In this document: piece after piece, positions 56,950-64,000 of the stretch
How positions within the stretch are numbered: position 1 is the first letter of the stretch
How the letters are laid out: every line of letters starts with the position of its first letter
NCBI RefSeq assembly: GCF_002514725.1
Contig: NZ_NTLB01000001.1
Coordinates: 868,001 to 932,000 of the forward strand
Reading direction: 5' to 3'
From: Mangrovitalea sediminis
GTDB lineage: Bacteria > Pseudomonadota > Gammaproteobacteria > Pseudomonadales > Oleiphilaceae
Length of the DNA: 64,000 nt
Translations under genes and position numbers: made by a program
Notes under the pieces: model-generated
Seen by the model: only the letters and a program-made list of their open reading frames with translations
Databases searched by the model: none
Told to the model about the DNA's origin: nothing

Positions 56950-59900
56950 GTGGAAGTACGCAGCCTGCTGGACATTATTGACGGTATCCGCCGATGGCTG
57001 AAAAAAACCTATTCCATGCTGGCGCTGTTGTTACTGGCGTTGCTGGCATTGGTCGTACTCTGGTCCAACGACAGTCTCAGCGTCACCACCGATCTCGAGC
57101 AGCAGCGGGTCGGGGCCCTCATTCACCACCTGCAAACGCAACTGGATAACGCACCCGGCGATTCCGAGCTTCTGCGCAACGAACCCTATACCCGCCTTCA
57201 GGTCAGCGCCGATGGGCACATCCTGGCCGCAAATGCCCGTACGCTTAAAGGCAAGGACATCTCCAAAAGCCCACTGTTCAAGGCGTTAATGCCCCTGCCG
57301 GAGCATCAGCGTTGGCTGCTCTTCGAGCCGGACCCCATCAGTGGACAACGCGTTCCGACGCTCGCCGAAAAGCGAAATGATGTATTTGAGCTGGCCATGA
57401 CCAGCGACTTCAGCCTGACCCGTAGCTCCCACCTTCAGCTACGTAGCCTGATTACCGACAAGTACGGCAAGATCGTCTTCGACAATCAGGCGGTCCCGTC
57501 GGGAACCATCGCCCAAGGCCGCCTGAGGATCGCCAACTACCATGTTATCCGTCAGTCCAGCCTGCCATTGCCGGTGAATAACAGCCTGTATCTCGTCGTA
57601 ACGGAAGACGTCACCAACTTGCTGATATTCGTTCTGCTGGCGGCCCTGTTCTTTACTCTGGCGATGATCCTGTTGAGCCGGCGAATGCGGAATATTTCCC
57701 ATCGATTGCAGGAGCTCAGGACTGAATTCGATCAGATTGCCCGGGCGACCTACCGTGTCCAGCTACCGGAAAATCCGAAACAGTCACCGCTGACGCACCG
57801 CCTCGACGATATGCAGGCTGTCGCAGGGCGCCTGCGCGAACTGTCACTGCAATATGAGGAAAACCGCCGGGTCGTTCATCTGCTCGAATGGCTCATTGCC
57901 AATGGTCTCGATCTGGTACATGCCCTGACTGAGCAACAGGATCGCTACGAGACGCTCACCGGCATGGCGCCTGTCGGCGTCTTTCAAACCGACAGCAGCG
58001 GCACCCTGGTGTATGCCAACCCGCGTCTCTGCCAAATCCTGGGGCGGGAGCTGGATGACCTGCTTGGGCAGGACTTCCGGCAATTCCTCTATAGCAACGA
58101 CCGAGCACTCTATCAACACCGTATCTGGAGTCCTCAGCGCACCAGTCAGCTGCAACTTCGCTGCGTCACCGGCTCTGGGGAACAACGTCATATCAACCTG
58201 GACGAAGTGGCGCTCGGCGATCCCAAGGCATCGACCGCATCCATCGGCGCCGTGACCGACATCACCGACATCAAGGCCACAGAACTCGCCCTACAGGACA
58301 GCGAAGCACGCTGGCAGTTTGCCCTGCAAGGCAGCGGTAACGGCGTATGGGACTGGAATATCCGCACCAACACCGCCTGGTTCTCCGCACAGTGGGGCGA
58401 AATTCTCGGCTATCAGCCGGAGGACATTGGCAGCCACGTTGAAGAGTGGGTCAATCGTGTCCATCCAGACGACCTGGCGACGGCCGAAGCCGAGGTCGAG
58501 CGCCACCTGAAAGGGGAAACCCTGTTTTACCAGAGCGAACATCGGCTGCGCTGCAAGAACGGCGAGTACCTCTGGGTGCTCGACCGCGGCAAGATCATCG
58601 AACGCGATAGCGACGGCACACCGGTCCGCATGATCGGCACCCATACCGACATTTCAGATCGCAAGCGTAGCGATGCCCGCATTCAATTCCTTGCCTATCA
58701 CGACAGCCTGACCGAACTGCCCAACCGAGCCTACCTGCAGGAACAGCTGCACCTGCGGCTGAATCAGTTGCTGCGTGACGAGGAGCAATGTGCGCTGCTG
58801 TTCCTCGATCTCGACAGGTTCAAGATCATCAATGACTCCCTGGGACATACCCTGGGCGACGAGATCCTGCGGGAGGTGGCACGGCGCCTGCGACGTTGCC
58901 TGCGTGAAGGCGACATCCTGGCACGTTTGGGCGGCGATGAGTTCGTCATCCTCATGGGCAATAGCAAGGGTACTACCGAGCATGTGGCCCTGAGTGCACG
59001 CCGGGTGGCGGAGAAGGTGCTGGGAACCTTCTCCGAGCCTTTCCTGGTCGGCGATCATCAGGTCACCAGCGGGACCAGCATTGGCATTGTCCTGTTCCCG
59101 GCCGATGGCCGTTCCGTACGGGAAATCCTGCAGCATGCCGATGCCGCCATGTACGAGGCCAAACGCACCGGGCGCAACACCTATCACTTCTTCGAAGGCG
59201 TCCTCGAACAGCAGGTACGGCGCCGGCTCACACTGGAAAACGCCCTTCGGCAAGCGATCGAACGTGACGAGGGGCTGACCCTGCATTACCAGCCCAAGCT
59301 GGCCCTGCCCGGCAACGAGCTGCTGGGCGTCGAAGCGTTGATACGCTGGCACCATCAGGGGCAATGGATCTCACCTGGCGAATTCATTCCCGTTGCTGAG
59401 GATTCCGGCCTGATCATCAGTCTCGGTGAATGGGTGCTCGAACGGATCTGCACACAAATCCTCTTCTGGCGCGAACGCGGGTTGCTTGCTGAGGACAAGC
59501 ACATCGCCGTCAATATCAGCGCCCTGCATTTTTCCCAGAAATCATTCGCCTCCATGCTGCTCGACCTGCTGAATCACCATCGAATTCCCGGCTCGGCAAT
59601 CGAAATCGAGCTGACGGAAAGTGTTTTCATGCAACATCTTGAGCAAGCCCGCGCAACCATGCTGGAGCTGCGCGATTTCGGAATCCGGTTTGCGGTGGAC
59701 GATTTTGGTACCGGCTACTCCTCGCTCGCCTACCTCAGGCAATTGCCTGTCGATGTCCTCAAGATCGATCAAACCTTTGTACGCGACATGGTGAGTAACT
59801 CAAACGATGCGGCCATCGTCCGGACCATCGTGGCAATGGCCCACAGCCTTGGCCTGAAAGCCGTGGCCGAAGGCGTTGAAACCGAGGAGCAACTTCGCCT

Positions 59901-60012
59901 GCTGCGTGACCTCGGGTGCGAGGGCTATCAAGGATTCCTGTACAGCAAGCCGATGGCGCCCGGAGATCTGGAGCACCGCTGGCTCTCCGATCAGGTGGAG
60001 AAAACCTATTGA
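56950..60012 (+). CDS. Membrane PAS-PAS-GGDEF-EAL c-di-GMP protein
   Basis: A 1020-aa protein starting at GTG 56950 behind GGAG. TM1 is at about residues 21-39; a periplasmic sensor of about 180 residues and TM2 at about 222-242 follow. Then come a HAMP-like segment, a first PAS (about 340-440), a second PAS/PAC (about 450-570), GGDEF and EAL. The cyclase motif LGGDEF is intact with an RxxD site (REGD) five residues upstream. The EAL motifs are intact (GVEALIRWHH, IELTES, DDFGTGYSSL, KIDQTF, EGVE). Either activity is possible. It is followed 104 bp later by a second GGDEF-EAL gene. Confidence 0.93.
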   Translation: MEVRSLLDIIDGIRRWLKKTYSMLALLLLALLALVVLWSNDSLSVTTDLEQQRVGALIHHLQTQLDNAPGDSELLRNEPYTRLQVSADGHILAANARTLKGKDISKSPLFKALMPLPEHQRWLLFEPDPISGQRVPTLAEKRNDVFELAMTSDFSLTRSSHLQLRSLITDKYGKIVFDNQAVPSGTIAQGRLRIANYHVIRQSSLPLPVNNSLYLVVTEDVTNLLIFVLLAALFFTLAMILLSRRMRNISHRLQELRTEFDQIARATYRVQLPENPKQSPLTHRLDDMQAVAGRLRELSLQYEENRRVVHLLEWLIANGLDLVHALTEQQDRYETLTGMAPVGVFQTDSSGTLVYANPRLCQILGRELDDLLGQDFRQFLYSNDRALYQHRIWSPQRTSQLQLRCVTGSGEQRHINLDEVALGDPKASTASIGAVTDITDIKATELALQDSEARWQFALQGSGNGVWDWNIRTNTAWFSAQWGEILGYQPEDIGSHVEEWVNRVHPDDLATAEAEVERHLKGETLFYQSEHRLRCKNGEYLWVLDRGKIIERDSDGTPVRMIGTHTDISDRKRSDARIQFLAYHDSLTELPNRAYLQEQLHLRLNQLLRDEEQCALLFLDLDRFKIINDSLGHTLGDEILREVARRLRRCLREGDILARLGGDEFVILMGNSKGTTEHVALSARRVAEKVLGTFSEPFLVGDHQVTSGTSIGIVLFPADGRSVREILQHADAAMYEAKRTGRNTYHFFEGVLEQQVRRRLTLENALRQAIERDEGLTLHYQPKLALPGNELLGVEALIRWHHQGQWISPGEFIPVAEDSGLIISLGEWVLERICTQILFWRERGLLAEDKHIAVNISALHFSQKSFASMLLDLLNHHRIPGSAIEIELTESVFMQHLEQARATMLELRDFGIRFAVDDFGTGYSSLAYLRQLPVDVLKIDQTFVRDMVSNSNDAAIVRTIVAMAHSLGLKAVAEGVETEEQLRLLRDLGCEGYQGFLYSKPMAPGDLEHRWLSDQVEKTY

Positions 60013-60116
60013 TTTTTCTGATATCACCGACTTATGGTGCAGGGGGGATTATGGATCGAAGAAGGAGTTCCGGTCTGCATTTTGCCATGCCTGCTGTAAC
60101 CTGAAGAAGAGAACCA

Positions 60117-62366
60117 ATGGCTCGCACCGAAACCCAACGACCGGCCTGGCCGCTGAGCCTATGGCTACCCATCTGCGTCATGCTGGTTTTTTTCTGCTTG
60201 GGCGCCTTACTCTGGGTGGCCGCACGGAACCATGATCAGGAACAATTGAAACTGGCCCTGCAGGTTGAAACGGCAAACGTCGCACAACAGTTGGAAGACG
60301 ACTTCCGCACGCATATACAGGCGTTGATCAGGATGGCGGACCGACGGGCCATCGATCCCTCGATCACTCCCGCCCAGTGGAAAGCCGACGCGGAGAACTA
60401 CCGCAAACACTTCCCCTATTATCAGGCCCTCGAATGGATTGGGCCGGACATGCACATCCGTTGGGTCAACCCTATAGCTGGCAATGAAGCCGTCCAGAAT
60501 TACAACGTCGCCTTTAACACTACCCGTCGGCATGCCCTCGAAAGGGCAGCGGCCACCGGCAAAGTGGACATTACCCCTATTCTGACCCTGCGCCAGGGCG
60601 GCACTGGCGCCGTTGTCTACGCACCTATCGGCAAAGGTGAGCACTTCAACGGCTTTATCGCCGGCGTATTTCACTTGCAGAACCTGTTGCAGGGGCTGCT
60701 TTCCGATGAAGTTCTTCGAAACTTCGCGGTGACCGTCAGCGACGGCGACGGCAAAACGCTATCACTGACACCAAACACACCACTGGTCGCCGGCTTTACG
60801 CGCAGTCAGGCGTTAAGGATTTTCGACCTCAACTGGACCCTGACACTGGAACCCAGCCATCGCTGGGCCAATGCCCGGCGCAGTGAATGGTCCAACTTTG
60901 TATTGCTGGCCATTCTCCTGTGCGGCATCCTGATCACAGGACTACTCGTGCTCGCCCAGGCCGCTATGCGTCGCAAGCAGATCCTGCAGGAAACGCAGGA
61001 CGCCCTGAAAGCCGAGATAGACCAGCGCGAAATGGTGCAGAGCGATCTCGAACGCGCTGCCAATTTCAATCCGCTGACCAATCTGCCCAATCGACGCTTT
61101 TTCATGGAGGACCTGGAGAGCACCCTGCGGCAAAGCGAGGAAAACCAGCGGAGCCTGGCGCTGATCCTGCTCGATCTCGACCGATTCCAAACCCTCAACG
61201 ACACCCTTGGCCACTTACACGGCGATACCCTGCTGAATGCCGTCGCCCAACGTTTACAGCAGTTGACGAGCAAGCGGATTTCGCTGGCACATCCCGGCGC
61301 CGACGAGTTCATGTTCTATCTGCGCGACATCAGCGGTCCCGAGGATATCGTGCCACTGGTGTCGAGGATTCGGGGCTGCTTCGAGCTGCCATTCGACATC
61401 CAGGGCATCCAGCATAAGGTCACGGCAACACTGGGCATCTCCCTCTTCCCGGAAAGCGGGCACGATGCCAACACCCTGCTGCGCAACGCCGACATCGCGC
61501 TCTACCGCGCCAAGGAGAACGGCCGCAACAACTACCAGTTCTTCACCTCGGACATGCACCAAAGGGCCCTGCAACATCTGGAACTGACAAAGAGCCTGCA
61601 CCGTGCCCTGAGCCAGGACGAATTTGTGCTCTTCATGCAGCCGCAACTCGACCTGCACGAGAACCGCGTCGACAGTGTCGAAGCCCTGATCCGCTGGCAC
61701 CATCCCGAGCGCGGCCTGCTACCACCCAGCGAATTCATCCCGGTCGCCGAGGAAACCGGCATGATCACGGAAATCGGCCGCTGGGTTATCCGCAAGGCCT
61801 GCGAACAGATAGCGCGCTGGCAGGGCGGGCCTTTCTCTCACCTGCGCATCGCCGTCAACCTGTCGGGACGAGAACTGGAAAGCCCGGAACTCGTTGATTT
61901 CATAGAGAACTCATTACTAAGCAACGGTATCAATGCCGCCAATCTCGAAATCGAGCTGACGGAGGAAATCTTCATCGACAATATCACCCACAACCTGGAG
62001 CAACTGGTGCGGGTGAGTCGTCTGGGGGTGCAACTGGCCATCGACGATTTCGGCGTCGGTTATTCGTCTCTCGCCTACCTGCGAAACTTCCCGGTCAACC
62101 TGCTGAAGATCGACCGCTCTTTCGTCGAACACGTCGATACCCGGCAGGACGATGCCATGATTGTCCGCGCCGTCATCAACCTGGCCCACAACCTCGGCGT
62201 CCGCGTCGCCGCGGAAGGCATCGAAACCGAGTCGCAACTGGCCTTCCTGCGAGCCCATCACTGCGATGTTGCCCAAGGTTACCTGATCAGCAAACCCGTT
62301 CCCGTGGACAAACTGGAAACGGCCCTGCTGGAACAGCGCTACAGCACGGACAATACCCCGTCCTGA
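60117..62366 (+). CDS. CHASE-GGDEF-EAL protein with degenerate cyclase site
   Basis: A 749-aa membrane protein. TM1 is at about residues 13-35, an extracytoplasmic CHASE-like sensor at about 40-255 (FPYYQALEWIGPD, VVYAPI) and TM2 at about 262-282. GGDEF and EAL follow. The cyclase loop reads GADEF instead of GGDEF and the RxxD site is missing, so c-di-GMP synthesis is unlikely. The EAL site is intact (SVEALIRWHH, IELTEE, DDFGVGYSSL, KIDRSF, EGIE), so it is probably a phosphodiesterase, perhaps GTP-regulated. GAAGAG lies upstream of the ATG. Confidence 0.92.
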   Translation: MARTETQRPAWPLSLWLPICVMLVFFCLGALLWVAARNHDQEQLKLALQVETANVAQQLEDDFRTHIQALIRMADRRAIDPSITPAQWKADAENYRKHFPYYQALEWIGPDMHIRWVNPIAGNEAVQNYNVAFNTTRRHALERAAATGKVDITPILTLRQGGTGAVVYAPIGKGEHFNGFIAGVFHLQNLLQGLLSDEVLRNFAVTVSDGDGKTLSLTPNTPLVAGFTRSQALRIFDLNWTLTLEPSHRWANARRSEWSNFVLLAILLCGILITGLLVLAQAAMRRKQILQETQDALKAEIDQREMVQSDLERAANFNPLTNLPNRRFFMEDLESTLRQSEENQRSLALILLDLDRFQTLNDTLGHLHGDTLLNAVAQRLQQLTSKRISLAHPGADEFMFYLRDISGPEDIVPLVSRIRGCFELPFDIQGIQHKVTATLGISLFPESGHDANTLLRNADIALYRAKENGRNNYQFFTSDMHQRALQHLELTKSLHRALSQDEFVLFMQPQLDLHENRVDSVEALIRWHHPERGLLPPSEFIPVAEETGMITEIGRWVIRKACEQIARWQGGPFSHLRIAVNLSGRELESPELVDFIENSLLSNGINAANLEIELTEEIFIDNITHNLEQLVRVSRLGVQLAIDDFGVGYSSLAYLRNFPVNLLKIDRSFVEHVDTRQDDAMIVRAVINLAHNLGVRVAAEGIETESQLAFLRAHHCDVAQGYLISKPVPVDKLETALLEQRYSTDNTPS

Positions 62367-62466
62367 CCCTCATCATGGCGCTGCGGAGATATACTGACAG
62401 CATTGCCAAGAAGGCCTGATGTCACTCATGATGCGGCAGATCCTTCCGTACGAGTGACCTCATCTC

Positions 62467-63264
62467 ATGTTCATCGATGAAAACCCCATCATCGTTCGTG
62501 CATTGAACATCGCAGAAGCCATCGATATCCGCCAGTTGGAGCGTACCAAGGTGCTGGCAACCCAGCCGCTCACGCTGCGCATCTGCGAAGGCGGTTATGC
62601 GGTGGTCTTCCGCTATGGCACCACCGTATTGTTCAATGTCGCACCTCACGAGGAAAGCGCCTGGCTGCGGGAGCTCGGCAACTTCGCGAGGGAACCCCTG
62701 GCGGAGCCTGTCATCGAGGAAACTCAGCTCTTCATCGAACCCGAGGGCAAAGAGGGTATCGAAGGCAACAAACTGGTGGTGCGGGCGCTGTCCCTGCAAC
62801 AGATGCAGCTCATGGCGCAGGTGCTAGCCAAAAGTGCCGTGCTCGATAGCTACGAACAGCGCGCCACCCGCGCCTTCGAACGCATCGAGCCCCTGGCTCA
62901 GCGCCTGATGCAACTTGGCAGCCGCGGGGTGCGCACCCAGGACCTGCTGAAACTGATCGGCGAGGTGCTGGTGCACCAGCAGAAGATGGTCGGGCGCGTA
63001 GAGGTCAGCGAAAAGCCCGATCTACTCTGGGATCACCCGGAACTGGAACGGTTCTATCTGCGCATCGAAGACGAGTTCGAGATCCGCGAACGGGATGTGG
63101 CCCTGGAGCGCAAACTGGAACTGATCAGCCGCACCGCCCAAACCGTGCTGGATGTGGTCCAGGCCAAGCGTTCACTGCGGGTGGAATGGTACATCGTCGC
63201 CCTGATCGTGGTGGAAATCATTCTGAGCCTCTACACCCTGTTCTTTCAGAACGGCGGACACTGA
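62467..63264 (+). CDS. RMD1/YagE (DUF155) family membrane protein
   Basis: A 265-aa protein of the RMD1/YagE family. Marks are VVFRYGTTVLFNV near residue 50, the helical middle part and WDHPELERFYLRIEDEFEIRERDVALERKLELISRTAQTVLDV. A single C-terminal membrane helix (WYIVALIVVEIILSLYTLFF) anchors it. Function in bacteria is unknown; yeast relatives affect cytoskeleton and mitochondria. It is 100 bp after the GGDEF-EAL gene. Confidence 0.9.
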   Translation: MFIDENPIIVRALNIAEAIDIRQLERTKVLATQPLTLRICEGGYAVVFRYGTTVLFNVAPHEESAWLRELGNFAREPLAEPVIEETQLFIEPEGKEGIEGNKLVVRALSLQQMQLMAQVLAKSAVLDSYEQRATRAFERIEPLAQRLMQLGSRGVRTQDLLKLIGEVLVHQQKMVGRVEVSEKPDLLWDHPELERFYLRIEDEFEIRERDVALERKLELISRTAQTVLDVVQAKRSLRVEWYIVALIVVEIILSLYTLFFQNGGH

Positions 63265-63342
63265 GACGGAATACGGGCTGGACCTCACCGTGCTGAGCGG
63301 CAATGATGGAACAGCATTGCCGCCACTGGAGAGTTGAAGCTA

Positions 63343-64000
63343 TTGAGCCGTTTTATCGTTACAGCCCTCACCCTGATTTTGCTGGCACATGTTTATGTCG
63401 GCCTACGCCTGCTGCCCGATATGCCCATCGGCGTCCTCGGGACCACCGCCGGAATCGTCCTGCTGACGCTGAGTTGCGTGCTGATGCCAGCCGGACTGAT
63501 GGCGCGACGTATGCGCCGGCAACCCTGGGCGGACAGGCTTGCCTGGATAGGACTGATCACCACCGGGCTGTTTTCCTCGGTGTTCGTCCTGACCCTGCTG
63601 CGCGACCTGATCCTGCTGCCGACCGCTTTCCTCGCCAGCCCTGAAGGCCTGGCCACTTTCAGTCGCGATTCGGCGCTGGCCGTACCCGTGCTCGCCGTCA
63701 TCGTGACCCTGATCGGCTTCATCAACGCCCGCCGGGTGGCCCGTGTCGTCGACGTCGAAGTACCGATCCCGGACCTTCCCGACGCCCTGGACAATTTCAC
63801 CATTGCCCAGATCAGCGACATCCATGTGGGCCCGACCATCAAGCGGGGCTACCTGCAGGCGATTGTCGACCGCGTCAATCACGTCGAGGCGGACGTTATC
63901 GCCATTACCGGTGACCTCGTCGACGGCCACGTCAGTCATCTCGCCCCCCACGTCGAACCTCTGGCCGAGCTGAGTGCTCGCCATGGCACCTACTTTGTCA
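63343..64000 (+). CDS. Membrane metallophosphoesterase (3' end beyond window)
   Basis: Incomplete at the window edge: 219 codons are visible. The likely start is TTG at 63343 with GGAGAG nine bases upstream; I found no ATG early enough. Four hydrophobic segments occupy about residues 1-135. The start of a calcineurin-type phosphoesterase domain follows: FTIAQISDIHVGPTI (DxH), then VIAITGDLVDG (GDxxD). The GNH(D/E) motif would lie beyond 64000. Relatives (YkuE/YaeI type) hydrolyse phosphoesters such as UDP-diacylglucosamine or act on unknown substrates. Confidence 0.87.
   Translation, partial: MSRFIVTALTLILLAHVYVGLRLLPDMPIGVLGTTAGIVLLTLSCVLMPAGLMARRMRRQPWADRLAWIGLITTGLFSSVFVLTLLRDLILLPTAFLASPEGLATFSRDSALAVPVLAVIVTLIGFINARRVARVVDVEVPIPDLPDALDNFTIAQISDIHVGPTIKRGYLQAIVDRVNHVEADVIAITGDLVDGHVSHLAPHVEPLAELSARHGTYFV

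Overview
The window is a 64 kb chromosomal segment, about 58-60% GC by eye, from a gammaproteobacterium related to Pseudomonas and Marinobacter. The strongest clue is gene order. From 8.6 to 29.1 kb the sequence carries pyrC'-pyrB-pyrR-ruvX-yqgE-tonB-gshB on the minus strand and, diverging from it, pilG-pilH-pilI-pilJ-pilK-chpA-chpB-chpC on the plus strand, the same order as PA0401-PA0415 of Pseudomonas aeruginosa. The TRAP operon, the Na+/H+ antiporter and the many c-di-GMP proteins fit a marine or halotolerant motile bacterium. The genus is inferred, not demonstrated. No rRNA, tRNA, IS element, prophage or CRISPR array was seen.

Layout. 0-8.5 kb: pckA, then a minus-strand operon for an unusual TRAP-type importer (TatT-like lipoprotein, AdeT-type solute-binding protein, fused DctQM-like permease), an HU gene, a second AdeT-type binding protein and a small membrane protein. 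8.6-14.5 kb: pyrimidine synthesis, ruvX, yqgE, a TonB3-like gene and gshB. 15.2-29.1 kb: the Pil-Chp chemosensory pathway controlling type IV pili, including a 2634-residue ChpA with about eleven Hpt-like modules and an in-frame (GAAGCC)n microsatellite. 29.3-36.6 kb: antiporter, Zur-like regulator plus TonB, an output-less CHASE/PAS sensor, cbpA-cbpM behind a sigma-32-like promoter, a CDGSH protein, and a GAPDH of the ArsJ-associated type without arsJ. 36.6-40.1 kb: a fluoride-responsive unit (promoter, crcB-motif riboswitch, crcB, DUF190 gene, probably a patatin gene) and a CDF metal exporter.

40.2-64 kb: mostly single genes. These are a LasT-like RNA methyltransferase, a fatty acid hydroxylase/sterol desaturase-type oxidase, a TetR regulator, folE-folX, hydrolases, glutathione peroxidase, a duplicated DsbA/HCCA-isomerase fusion, a 42-aa secreted-peptide gene, an AEC permease, a YagE-type membrane protein and a metallophosphoesterase cut by the window end. 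Five c-di-GMP proteins lie here: GGDEF, GGDEF-EAL, HD-GYP, PAS-PAS-GGDEF-EAL, and CHASE-GADEF-EAL. Together with Pil-Chp they make the window rich in surface-behaviour control.

The observations judged most worth checking are: the fluoride riboswitch with an inserted helix and an apparent RBS-sequestering switch; two TyrR-type palindromes (6423-6440 and 44871-44888); the 42-aa secreted peptide behind a structured intergenic region; the ChpA phosphorelay with Tyr, Arg and Gln replacing the His in three modules; and the three-component TRAP operon with a duplicated binding protein.
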